From contig JBHJGV010000087.1 of NCBI GenBank assembly GCA_050331455.1, positions 1 to 40,087 on the forward strand: DNA of 40,087 nucleotides, in the 5' to 3' direction. Both the position numbers and the translations under genes were made by a program. Under the pieces are notes generated by a model. It was given only the letters and a program-made list of their open reading frames with translations. It did no database searches and was not told where the DNA came from. Each line of letters begins with the position of its first letter. The stretch's first letter is position 1. This DNA comes from CAYUYV01 sp050331455. Lineage in GTDB: Bacteria; Pseudomonadota; Alphaproteobacteria; JAJFIK01. Below are positions 8,031-15,971 of this stretch, in pieces.

Positions 8031-8642
8031 ATGTTCACGGGGCTGATCACGGATGTGGGCCAGGTGCGGGCCATCCGCACCGGCGACGGCGGCCAAGACA
8101 CGCGCATCGAGATCGCCACGGCCTATGACCTGGAGGCTGTGCCACTCGGCGCGTCCATCGCCTGTTCGGGCGTGTGCCTCACGGCCGTGGACAAGGGCCG
8201 GACCGATGACCGGCGCTGGTGGTTCGCCGTTGATGTCTCTGCCGAGACCTTGGCCGTGACGGCCCTTGCGCGCTGGGCTCCGGGCCGGCCGGTCAATCTG
8301 GAGCGCAGCCTGCGGGTCGGGGACGAGTTGGGCGGCCATATCGTCCAGGGCCATGTGGACGGCGTGGCCACGCTGTCCCGGATCGCCCCTGAAGGCGGCT
8401 CGCACCGGCTTTGGATCGAAATCGCTCGGGATCTTGCGCCCTTCATCGCCCCTAAAGGGTCCATCGCGGTGGATGGCGTGTCCCTGACGGTCAATGAGGC
8501 GACGGCGGACGGTTTCGGCGTCAACATTATCCCGCACACCTGGACCCATACGGCCTTCGACAGGGCCCGGGAGGGCGATCTCGTGAACATAGAAATCGAT
8601 GTGCTGGCGCGCTATGTTGCCCGGCTCAGGGAGGTATCATGA
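8031..8642 (+). CDS. ribE: Riboflavin synthase, alpha subunit
   Basis: 203 residues from ATG 8031, chosen because GGAGGGG ends 6 nt upstream and the peptide then begins with the canonical MFTGLITDVG. The frame stays open upstream into the MITE, but that part is not gene-like. Two tandem lumazine-binding barrels are visible, each with a conserved CSGVCLTA or SIAVDGVSLTVNEA motif, and GGHIVQGHVDG between them. The enzyme dismutates two 6,7-dimethyl-8-ribityllumazine molecules to riboflavin. It overlaps ribB by ATGA. About 135 bp separate it from the MITE, with no FMN riboswitch signature that I can see. Confidence 0.97.
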   Translation: MFTGLITDVGQVRAIRTGDGGQDTRIEIATAYDLEAVPLGASIACSGVCLTAVDKGRTDDRRWWFAVDVSAETLAVTALARWAPGRPVNLERSLRVGDELGGHIVQGHVDGVATLSRIAPEGGSHRLWIEIARDLAPFIAPKGSIAVDGVSLTVNEATADGFGVNIIPHTWTHTAFDRAREGDLVNIEIDVLARYVARLREVS

Positions 8643-9808
8643 CCATCTCACCGAGTGCCCAGGCGGCTGGCCTGTCGCCCATAGAGGACGTCATCGAGGA
8701 TGCGCGCAACGGGCGCATGTTCGTTTTGGTGGATGCGGAAGATCGGGAGAATGAAGGCGATCTTGTCATCCCGGCCCAGATGGCCACACCCGAGGCTATC
8801 AATTTTATGGCCAAATACGGCCGTGGACTGATCTGCCTGTCCATGCCGCGGACCCGGGTCGAACAGCTTGGCCTCCAGCTCATGTCGTCGAACAACCAGA
8901 CACGGCACCAGACAGCCTTTACCGTGTCCATTGAGGCCAAGCACGGGGTGTCCACGGGGATCTCCGCCCATGACCGGGCCCGGACGATTTCCGTGGCCAT
9001 CGATCCGACCCGCGGGCCCGAGGACATCGCCACGCCGGGGCATGTCTTCCCGCTGCTTGCCCGCGACGGCGGCGTTCTCGTGCGCGCAGGCCATACGGAA
9101 GCGGCGGTGGACATTGCGCGGCTCGCCGGTCTCTACCCCGCCGGTGTGATCTGCGAGATCATGAAGGACGACGGGACCATGGCCCGCCTGCCGGATCTCA
9201 TTCCGTTCGCCCGCGAGCACTCTCTCAAGGTCGGCACGATCGAGGATCTGATCCGGTATCGTCGGCGCTACGACAATTTCCTGGACTGCACCCATGAGAC
9301 CGTCTTCCAGTCCGTGCACGCGGGAGATTGGACGCTTCGTCTTTATACGAATACTTTGGACGACGCCGAACACATCGCTCTGGTGAAGGGCGACATCTCC
9401 GGCACGGCGCCCGTTCTGGTGCGGATGCATTCGGTGAATGTGTTCGACGACGTTCTGGGTGGCATGGGCAGGGGCAGCGGGATCCTGGCCCGTTCCATGA
9501 AACTGATCGACGAGGTGGGCCGCGGCGTTGTCGTCCTCATCCGCGACACGAAGGTCGCCCGCGTCTCCGAACTTCTCAAGGCCCGCGAAGGCCTCGGCAA
9601 GCCCGAAGCGGGGGATACGGACGGGGCTCGCCTGCGCGAATACGGCGTGGGCGCGCAGATCCTGCTCGATCTTGGCGTGGGCAATATGATCCTGCTGTCG
9701 AACACCCCCCGCAAGATTGTCGGCCTGGAAGGCTATGGCCTCCATGTGGTCGACCATGTGGCCATTCCCAGCATGCGCCTTGTGTTTGCAAATGGGAGCA
9801 AGGCGTGA
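8639..9808 (+). CDS. ribB: 3,4-dihydroxy-2-butanone 4-phosphate synthase with degenerate GTP cyclohydrolase II-like domain (RibBX type)
   Basis: 389 residues. The first ~205 form the DHBP synthase domain with the acidic metal site DAEDRENEGDL, then RTRVEQLGLQLM and HVFPLLARDGGVLVRAGHTE. The C-terminal half aligns with GTP cyclohydrolase II, but the zinc site (normally C-x10-C-x-C after RVHSEC) reads RMHSVNVFDDVLGGMGRGSG, with none of the three cysteines. A catalytically dead RibA-like tail of this kind is known as RibBX in proteobacteria. The protein should therefore make DHBP only, and a separate RibA is expected elsewhere. It is coupled by 4-bp overlaps to ribE and ribH. Confidence 0.93.
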   Translation: MTISPSAQAAGLSPIEDVIEDARNGRMFVLVDAEDRENEGDLVIPAQMATPEAINFMAKYGRGLICLSMPRTRVEQLGLQLMSSNNQTRHQTAFTVSIEAKHGVSTGISAHDRARTISVAIDPTRGPEDIATPGHVFPLLARDGGVLVRAGHTEAAVDIARLAGLYPAGVICEIMKDDGTMARLPDLIPFAREHSLKVGTIEDLIRYRRRYDNFLDCTHETVFQSVHAGDWTLRLYTNTLDDAEHIALVKGDISGTAPVLVRMHSVNVFDDVLGGMGRGSGILARSMKLIDEVGRGVVVLIRDTKVARVSELLKAREGLGKPEAGDTDGARLREYGVGAQILLDLGVGNMILLSNTPRKIVGLEGYGLHVVDHVAIPSMRLVFANGSKA

Positions 9809-10254
9809 GCGCGGGCGCAGGCGCAGTGAAACGCCGGGTTTTGATCGTCGAGGCGCCGTTCTATACGGATATTGCCCAGGGCCTCCTCCGCGGCGCTCTT
9901 GGCGTCCTTGAGCCGGATCACGATGTGGAACAGCTTTCGGTGGCCGGTGCGCTGGAGATTCCCGGGGCAATCGCCATGGCCGCCGTCGCCGGAGGGTATG
10001 ACGGCTTTCTGGCCCTGGGTTGCGTCATCCGCGGTGAGACCTATCACTTCGAGATCGTTGCCGGAGAATCCGCTCGCGGATTGATGGACCTGACCATGCG
10101 GGAGTATCTGGCCATCGGAAATGGCATCCTCACCGTCGAGAACCGGGAACAGGCGCTCGCGCGGGCCCGCGAAAAGGACAAGGGCGGCGAGGCCGCCAAA
10201 GCCCTTGTGGGCATGATGGAGCTGCGCCACCGCTTCCTGGGAGTGCCGGCATGA
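9805..10254 (+). CDS. ribH: 6,7-dimethyl-8-ribityllumazine synthase
   Basis: 149 residues from a GTG start at 9805 that overlaps the ribB stop (GTGA). GGGAG lies 6 nt upstream; a second GTG at 9826 is possible. Landmarks are VEAPFYTDIAQGLLRGA, VAGALEIPGAIAMA, ALGCVIRGETYHFEIVAGES and the C-terminal GGEAAKALVGMMEL. The enzyme condenses 5-amino-6-ribitylaminouracil with DHBP, the product of the preceding gene. It typically forms hollow icosahedral or pentameric assemblies. It shares an ATGA overlap with nusB. Confidence 0.97.
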   Translation: MSAGAGAVKRRVLIVEAPFYTDIAQGLLRGALGVLEPDHDVEQLSVAGALEIPGAIAMAAVAGGYDGFLALGCVIRGETYHFEIVAGESARGLMDLTMREYLAIGNGILTVENREQALARAREKDKGGEAAKALVGMMELRHRFLGVPA

Positions 10255-10814
10255 GCGATCCAGCCGCGCAGAATGACCGTCGGTCCGGCTCCGGAACGCC
10301 GGCAGGCGCGAAAGACAAGGCCAAACAGCGCCGGCACACCCCGCGCAGCGCCGCCCGGCTGGCCGCCGTCCAGGCGCTTTACCAGATGGAGCTGTCGGGT
10401 CGCGGCGCACGCGATGTGATCGAAGAGTTCATCCACCACCGTTTCGCTCCGCCGACCATTGCCAGCGATTTGGTGGAGGGGGCCGCGCCGGTCGAAGCCG
10501 AAGAGGGTTTTTTCGTCGATCTCGTAAAGGGTGTCGTCGATCGCCAGACGGAGATCGACCGGACCGTGAACGCGGTTCTGGCTTCGGGGTGGCGGCTGGA
10601 ACGCCTGGACAGCATCCTGCGCGCGTTGCTCCGCACGGGCACCTTCGAGCTTCTCGGGCGGGACGATATTCCCGAAAAGGTCGTCATCAACGAATATGTC
10701 GATCTCGCCCATGCCTTTTTCGACACGACGGATGTCCGCTTCGTGAACGGTGCCCTCGACAACGTCGCCAAGACCCTGCACCCGGAAAACGATCACCCCT
10801 CCGCCGAGGGATGA
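10251..10814 (+). CDS. nusB: Transcription antitermination factor NusB
   Basis: 187 residues. The helical NusB core starts at about residue 33 (SAARLAAVQALYQMELSG) and ends with KVVINEYVDLAHAFFDTTD and FVNGALDNVA. The first ~32 residues are a polar basic extension not present in the E. coli protein (139 residues), a common feature in alphaproteobacteria. NusB binds boxA RNA with NusE (S10) and promotes antitermination of rRNA transcription. It is the last gene of the series and faces the convergent SDR gene 12 bp away, with no obvious terminator between them. Confidence 0.97.
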   Translation: MSDPAAQNDRRSGSGTPAGAKDKAKQRRHTPRSAARLAAVQALYQMELSGRGARDVIEEFIHHRFAPPTIASDLVEGAAPVEAEEGFFVDLVKGVVDRQTEIDRTVNAVLASGWRLERLDSILRALLRTGTFELLGRDDIPEKVVINEYVDLAHAFFDTTDVRFVNGALDNVAKTLHPENDHPSAEG

Positions 10815-10826
10815 TCGTAGCGTGCC

Positions 10827-11645
10827 TCAGGCCGGCTGGCGCCAGGAGGTGAGGCAGTCGGCGCTGGCATCCCCGAGTTCGGACGCGCCGTCGCAGTTAA
10901 AGATCGATCCGGAAATGTACCGAGCGTCGTCGGAACACAGGAAGCTCGCCATGGCCGCGATTTCCTGCTTGGTGCCGTAGCGGCGCAGGGCGATCCGGCC
11001 CGTGAGGGCGGCTTCGGCCTCCGGCGTGGGGGCAAGGCGCGCCATGCCCTCGGTGTCCGCGATCGGACCCGGCGAGATGCCGTTGACCCGGATGCCCGCC
11101 GGCCCCCACTCCAGCGCGAGGCATTTGATCAGCATATTGATGCCCGCCTTGGCCGCACAGACATGGGCCTGGAACGGCATGGCGTTCACCGCCTGGCCGG
11201 CTGTGATGGCGATCAGGGATGCGCCGGGCTTGCGCAGGTGGTCGAAGCCCAGACGAAATACATTATACGTGCCCAGAAGATCGATATCGACCACGGTCTT
11301 GAAGCCCTTGGGCGAGATGTCGACGGCCGGTGCGGGGAAATTGCCGGCCGCGCCGGCGACCACGATGTCCAGGGGGCCGAATTGGCCCACGGTCGTGTCA
11401 ACCACCTCCTGGACCGCGTCGGGTATGCGCACATCGGCCGCAAGACCGAGAACACCGCCCGCGGTCGCGTCCTTGGCAATGTCGGCGGCGGCCGCTGAGG
11501 CCTTTTCCGGGTTGCGACCGAACACGGCGACATTGGCGCCGAGGGCGGCGAAGCCCCGAGCGATTTCCATATTGATCCCGCTGGTGCCGCCGGAAATGAG
11601 CGCGGTCTTGCCGGCGAACATCTGGTCCTTGAAAACCGTGGGCAT
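10827..11645 (-). CDS. SDR-family oxidoreductase, 2,4-dienoyl-CoA reductase-like
   Basis: About 272 residues. The start at 11645 is preferred because AAGGAG lies 9 nt upstream; ATG 11651 leaves only 3 nt. The Rossmann glycine motif is ISGGTSGINMEIA, NAG is represented by AGAAGNF, and ISPGPIADTEG and the C-terminal SGSIFNCDGA are SDR landmarks. The usual YxxxK active site is altered: AHVCAAKAG keeps the lysine, but the residue four places before it is Val. This pattern and the AAGNF segment resemble 2,4-dienoyl-CoA reductases, which use a shifted active site, so a role in unsaturated fatty acyl-CoA oxidation is likely but not proven. Confidence 0.85.
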   Translation of the reverse strand: MPTVFKDQMFAGKTALISGGTSGINMEIARGFAALGANVAVFGRNPEKASAAAADIAKDATAGGVLGLAADVRIPDAVQEVVDTTVGQFGPLDIVVAGAAGNFPAPAVDISPKGFKTVVDIDLLGTYNVFRLGFDHLRKPGASLIAITAGQAVNAMPFQAHVCAAKAGINMLIKCLALEWGPAGIRVNGISPGPIADTEGMARLAPTPEAEAALTGRIALRRYGTKQEIAAMASFLCSDDARYISGSIFNCDGASELGDASADCLTSWRQPA

Positions 11646-11651
11646 CCTCAT

Positions 11652-11985
11652 GTGCTCCTTCTTGTGTGGGCTCTTGCCGGGCCCGTTGACAGGTCCTCAT
11701 GGTGGCGTGTGCGCCGGATCTCGGCAAGGTGGCGCCCCTGCCCGCCCTAACGCAGCCGCGCCGGCCGCGGCCAAAAGGGGAGGGTCCTCAACGGCGATTT
11801 TGGATGGTTGTGGGGACTCGGCAGGACAGGCGGCCTGCGGTGCCAAAACGATCATGGCCACGCGTTGGGCGAGCCGCCGCTGATCCGTGGGCAAGGTGAT
11901 CCGTGGGGAAACCGCATCGGCAGGAGGTGCTGAAAGCGCAGACCCTCGGCTCCGGTCAGGCGGTCCACGGCCGTGTGCGGAAGGC
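11652..11985. other. Intergenic region between nadC and the SDR gene
   Basis: About 330 bp between two minus-strand genes. It should hold the SDR promoter and the end of the nad transcript. I saw a short direct repeat (GTGATCCGTGGG-like, near 11880 and 11898) but no strong terminator hairpin and no small gene. Confidence 0.4.
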
Positions 11986-12846
11986 TTAGAGCATCGCTTC
12001 GAAATCGAGGCCGATATCGAGGGTGGGCGCGGAGTGCGTGAGGGCGCCGCTGGAGATGAGATCGACCCCCGTTTCTGCAATGGCGGCAACGGTCTCCAGG
12101 GTCACGCCGCCGGAGGCTTCGGTGATGGCGCGCCCGGCCACGCGGGTGACCGCCTCGCGCAGGGTCTCCGGCGTCATATTGTCGAGCAGAATAATGTCCG
12201 CCTGCGCCGCCAGGGCCTCTTCCACTTGGTTGAGCGTGTCCGTTTCGACCTCAACGCGCATCATGTGGCCCGAGCGCTCCCGAGCCGCGGCCACGGCTGC
12301 GGTGATGCTGCCGGCGACCGCGATATGATTGTCCTTGATCAGTACACCGTCATAGAGGCCGAACCGGTGGTTGACGCCGCCCCCGGCCCGAACGGCGAAT
12401 TTTTCCACCGCGCGCAACGTCGGAGTCGTCTTCCGGGTACAGACGATTTTGGCTTTGTGGTTCCCGACCCGCTCAACGAAGGCGGCTGTCAGGGTGGCGA
12501 TGCCACTGAGATGGCCCAGAAAGTTCAGCGCCACGCGTTCGGCCGTGAGGATTGCCTGGGCCGGACCGGCCACGGTCAGGATCGTCTCGCCGGGGGCAAT
12601 GGAGGCGCCGTCCGGCGTCACCAGGGTCACATCGAGGGCGGGGTCGATGGTGTGGAAGGCCTGCCGCGCGATGGCCGCACCCGCAACCCGTCCGGGTCTG
12701 CGCGCCCGGGCGGCGACCTTCGCTGACGCGCCGGCGGGCACGACACTGTCCGTGGTCACGTCGCCCGCCTGGCCCAGGTCTTCCTCATAGGCTCGCGCCA
12801 GAAGGGGCGCAACCAGAACCGCCGGCAGCGGCGCGAGGTCCGTCAT
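11986..12846 (-). CDS. nadC: Nicotinate-nucleotide pyrophosphorylase (quinolinate phosphoribosyltransferase)
   Basis: 286 residues, normal length. It converts quinolinate and PRPP to nicotinate mononucleotide, CO2 and pyrophosphate. Landmarks include AEEDLGQAGDVTTDSV-type N-terminus, ERVALNFLGHLSGIAT, the substrate-binding CTRKTTPTLRAVEKFAVRAG and GGGVNHRFGLYDGVLIKDNH, then VEVETDTLNQVEEAL and ASGGVTLETV. The start codon overlaps the end of nadB by 4 bp (ATGA). It is the last gene of the nrtR-nadABC cluster. Confidence 0.98.
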   Translation of the reverse strand: MTDLAPLPAVLVAPLLARAYEEDLGQAGDVTTDSVVPAGASAKVAARARRPGRVAGAAIARQAFHTIDPALDVTLVTPDGASIAPGETILTVAGPAQAILTAERVALNFLGHLSGIATLTAAFVERVGNHKAKIVCTRKTTPTLRAVEKFAVRAGGGVNHRFGLYDGVLIKDNHIAVAGSITAAVAAARERSGHMMRVEVETDTLNQVEEALAAQADIILLDNMTPETLREAVTRVAGRAITEASGGVTLETVAAIAETGVDLISSGALTHSAPTLDIGLDFEAML

Positions 12847-14549
12847 GTCCGCGCGCTCCAGACCGGGTCGTCATAGCCCGGAGCGGCCTCTTCGGCGAGG
12901 TCAAGCAGGCAGGACTCCGCGGCGGCAAGGGTTGTCGCACTGCGCCGGGCCCAGGCGGGATCCGGTTCCGGATAATCCGTCCGGTAATGACTGCCCCGGC
13001 TTTCGGTGCGCTCGGCGGCGGAGGCGATGATCAGCGTTGCAGCCGCGAGTACATTGCCATAGGCGGCGGGGCCCACGAGGGTTGTGCGCAACTGGCGCGC
13101 CATGCGGTGCAGGTCCCGGGCGGCGCGGACCAGGCTGCTCCGGTCCCGGATCAAGCCGACTTCCCGCGTCATGATTCCGCGCAGGCGGGCCAGGACCGGG
13201 CTTGCATGGCGCCCGACGGGGGTGTCGAAGACAAGGGCGGGCAAGCGGTCCGCCCCCGTGACCGGTTCGGGCGTGCTGTCGCGCACGGCCATGCCGATCT
13301 GCCCGGCGAACACCAGGGCTTCGGCGAGGGAATTGCTGGCGAGCCGGTTGGCACCGTGGAGGCCCGTGGAGGACACCTCCCCGCAGGCCCACAGGCCCGG
13401 GACGGTGGAGCGGCCCTCGCGGTCCACGGCGACGCCGCCCATGTGGTAATGCGCGGCCGGTGCAATCGGGATGGGGTCGCGGGCCGGATCGAGCCCAGCC
13501 GCCCGGCAGAAGCCATAAACGGTTGGAAATCGGTCGGCAAAGGATGCGCCCAGGGCCTTGCGGCAGTCGAGATAGACCGTATCGCCGGCCGCCAGTCGGG
13601 CATGGATGGCGCGGGCCACCACGTCCCGCGGCGCCAATTCCCCATCGGGATGAAGCGCCGTCATGAAGCGCTCGCCCGACTGGGTGGTCAGGATGGCGCC
13701 CTCGCCGCGCAGGGCTTCAGTGGCCAGCGGCGCCGGATCGACGCCCAACGCCATGCCTGTGGGGTGAAACTGGACGAATTCCGCATCGGCCACTTGGGCG
13801 CCGGCCCGGGCGGCAAGGCCCAACCCGGTTCCGACCATGGCGAGGGGCGCAGTCGCGACCTTGTAAAGCGCGCCTGCTCCGCCCGTGGCGAGCACCACAT
13901 GGGGGGCACGGATCATGACCATCCGCCGGTCGGGCCCGGCGGCCGCGAAGACGCCAGTGATCCGCCCATTCTCCACGGCAAGATCCTGCACTTCAACGCC
14001 GGTCAGCATCCGGATCGTATCGGTTTCGAAGACCCGCTGGCCCAGGGTCGCGGTGATCACGGCCCCCGCTTTGTCGCCGGACACTTTAACGATGCGGTTG
14101 GCGCTGTGGGCGGCTTCCCGCCCAAGGGTCAGGGCGCCGGTTTCGTCGCGGTCGAAGGGCACGCCGAGGGCGAGCAGGTCTTCGACCCGGGCCGGCACGC
14201 CATGGGCCACCATGGCGGCAACGGCAGGGTCCACAATGCCGCCGCCCACGGCCATGGTGTCCGCGGCATGGGCATCGGGGCTGTCACCGGCGCCCATGGC
14301 GGCGGCAATGCCACCCTGGGCCCAACCGCTGGAGGCGTGGCGCCCGGGCGCATCGAGGGCCACCAGGGTCACGGTGCGTTCGCTGCCGGGGACGGCGCCG
14401 AGCCCCCGGGCGATGGTCAGTGCCGTGAACAGGCCGGCCAGTCCGGCGCCGACCACGATGGCGGCGCCGCCATCGATCACGCTGTCGAAGGGCCGATCCG
14501 ATGGATCCGATCCCCGGGTGCCGCCCATGCCGGCGCGGTCATCTCTCAT
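12843..14549 (-). CDS. nadB: L-aspartate oxidase
   Basis: 568 residues from ATG 14549, chosen for the ideal AGGAGG 6 nt upstream; the frame is open further upstream but lacks protein character there. The FAD-binding GAGLAGLFTALTIA lies at about residues 33-46, followed by SSGWAQGGIAAA, LATGGAGALY, FVQFHPTG, the active-site region ELAPRDVVARAI, HYHMGGVAVD and GLHGANRLASNSLAEALVFA. It oxidises L-aspartate to iminoaspartate, which NadA, encoded immediately upstream, condenses with dihydroxyacetone phosphate. Co-transcription with nadA and nadC is likely. Confidence 0.98.
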   Translation of the reverse strand: MRDDRAGMGGTRGSDPSDRPFDSVIDGGAAIVVGAGLAGLFTALTIARGLGAVPGSERTVTLVALDAPGRHASSGWAQGGIAAAMGAGDSPDAHAADTMAVGGGIVDPAVAAMVAHGVPARVEDLLALGVPFDRDETGALTLGREAAHSANRIVKVSGDKAGAVITATLGQRVFETDTIRMLTGVEVQDLAVENGRITGVFAAAGPDRRMVMIRAPHVVLATGGAGALYKVATAPLAMVGTGLGLAARAGAQVADAEFVQFHPTGMALGVDPAPLATEALRGEGAILTTQSGERFMTALHPDGELAPRDVVARAIHARLAAGDTVYLDCRKALGASFADRFPTVYGFCRAAGLDPARDPIPIAPAAHYHMGGVAVDREGRSTVPGLWACGEVSSTGLHGANRLASNSLAEALVFAGQIGMAVRDSTPEPVTGADRLPALVFDTPVGRHASPVLARLRGIMTREVGLIRDRSSLVRAARDLHRMARQLRTTLVGPAAYGNVLAAATLIIASAAERTESRGSHYRTDYPEPDPAWARRSATTLAAAESCLLDLAEEAAPGYDDPVWSART

Positions 14550-14681
14550 TTTGGGCCTCCTGGGCCGGTCCGTCTGGTCTGGCCGGTCGCAAGGCCGGCC
14601 TGCCGTCAGTCGCTCTCGCGGTTCAATGTAACGGTGCCATGACACACGCCATGACAACCGGCCGTTTGTGGCGCGCCGCGG

Positions 14682-15818
14682 TCAGGCCGATGCGCCTGCG
14701 GACAGGGCAGGGGACCGCACGGCCTGGGCCGTGGCGGTCGTGGACACCTTCGCCTTCGCCGATGCGGTGATCATCCGGTCCACGGCGTTTCGGGCCCGGG
14801 CGGCGATATCCGCATCCACATGGACTTCCGTGCCCATGGTCTTCAGGGCATGGAGGATATTGTCGAGCGTGATCCGCTTCATATGCGGACACAGATTGCA
14901 CGGCCGGACGAATTCCACATCCGGAACATCCGCCGCCACATTGTCGCTCATGGAGCACTCGGTCACCATGACCACCTTCGCGGGACGCTTGTCCTTCACG
15001 AAATTGATCATGGCCGAGGTCGATCCGGAGAAGTCGGCTTCGTCGACCACCTCCGGCGGGCATTCCGGATGCGCCAGAACCATGACGCCCGGTGTCGCCT
15101 CGCGCACACTGCGGATCTCGGCGGCATCGAAGCGCTCATGGACTTCACACCGTCCGTGCCAGGAGATGATCTCCACATCGGTTTGGCGGGCAACGTTCTT
15201 CGCCAGATATTCGTCCGGAATCAGCAGAACGCGGTCAACGCCGAGAGATTCCACAATCTCGACCGCATTGGAGGATGTGCAGCAAATGTCCGTTTCCGCC
15301 TTCACATCCGCCGACGTGTTGACATAGGTGACCACCGGAACGCCGGGATATTTCGCTTTCAGGGCGCGGACGTCTTCACCTGTGATCGAAGCGGCCAGGG
15401 AGCAGCCGGCCCGCATGTCCGGGATGAGAACCGTTTTGTCCGGGCTCATGAGTTTCGAGGTCTCCGCCATGAAATGCACGCCGGCCTGGACGATGACGTC
15501 GGCGTCCGTTTCGGCGGCCTGTCGCGCCAATTGCAAGGAGTCGCCAACGAAATCCGCCACGCAGTGGAAGATCTCCGGTGTCATATAGTTATGCGCGAGG
15601 ATGACCGCATTGCGCTTCTTCTTCCACTGAAGGATCGCATCGATCACCGGGGCATAGGCCGGCCATTCGAAGGCCGGGATGAAGTGGGCCACGGACTTGT
15701 AGAGTTCGGCCGTGCGTTCGGCGACCTCGTCCGTGTAGCCATGTTCCGTGTTCAGGCCCGTCTCTGGCTGACCGTGGCCGGAAGTCGGCGCAGGCAGGGT
15801 GTCGGCAAGGTCGAGCAT
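14682..15818 (-). CDS. nadA: Quinolinate synthase
   Basis: 378 residues. NadA binds a [4Fe-4S] cluster and forms quinolinate from iminoaspartate and dihydroxyacetone phosphate. The three cluster cysteines are recognisable in DMRAGCSLAASIT, in TECSMSDN and in RPCNLCPHMKRITLDNIL. Other family features are ILAHNYMTPEI, VGDSLQLAR, VHFMAETSKLMSPDKTVLIP and AHPECPPEVVDEADFSGSTS. AGGAGGG lies 3 nt before the ATG and abuts a palindrome (15829-15847) that is probably the NrtR operator. About 130 bp separate it from nadB. Confidence 0.98.
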   Translation of the reverse strand: MLDLADTLPAPTSGHGQPETGLNTEHGYTDEVAERTAELYKSVAHFIPAFEWPAYAPVIDAILQWKKKRNAVILAHNYMTPEIFHCVADFVGDSLQLARQAAETDADVIVQAGVHFMAETSKLMSPDKTVLIPDMRAGCSLAASITGEDVRALKAKYPGVPVVTYVNTSADVKAETDICCTSSNAVEIVESLGVDRVLLIPDEYLAKNVARQTDVEIISWHGRCEVHERFDAAEIRSVREATPGVMVLAHPECPPEVVDEADFSGSTSAMINFVKDKRPAKVVMVTECSMSDNVAADVPDVEFVRPCNLCPHMKRITLDNILHALKTMGTEVHVDADIAARARNAVDRMITASAKAKVSTTATAQAVRSPALSAGASA

Positions 15819-15828
15819 CGTCCCTCCT

Positions 15829-15847
15829 TATACTCAAATTGAGTATA
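15829..15847. promoter_or_regulatory. Palindromic operator at nadA, probable NrtR site
   Basis: TATACTCAAATTGAGTATA is symmetric over 9 + 9 positions around a central base. It ends directly at the nadA Shine-Dalgarno sequence (10 nt before the ATG) and lies between nadA and the NrtR-like regulator gene. A repressor bound here would block nadABC transcription or initiation. The assignment to NrtR follows from its position and from the known role of NrtR in controlling NAD synthesis; the site was not matched to a database motif. Confidence 0.72.
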
Positions 15848-15971
15848 TCTAGGGTTGAAAAAAACGCCCGCGTGCGAGCAGGTCTTGAAGAAGATGGACG
15901 CGAAAAAAGGGAAGTCAATCTGAAAAACGCAAACGCGCCGTTAACGAATGGAATTTCCGAACGGAATCATT

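Noticed and set aside
9328..9804. Extended N-terminus of ribH reading back into ribB
   Set aside because: It overlaps the well-supported ribB frame; the GTG at 9805 with GGGAG upstream and the GTGA overlap gives the normal ribH length.
12552..14642. Long plus-strand open frame opposite nadB and nadC
   Set aside because: It is the antisense shadow of two well-identified genes; its composition (Gly, Arg, His-rich) is typical of complementary frames in GC-rich DNA.
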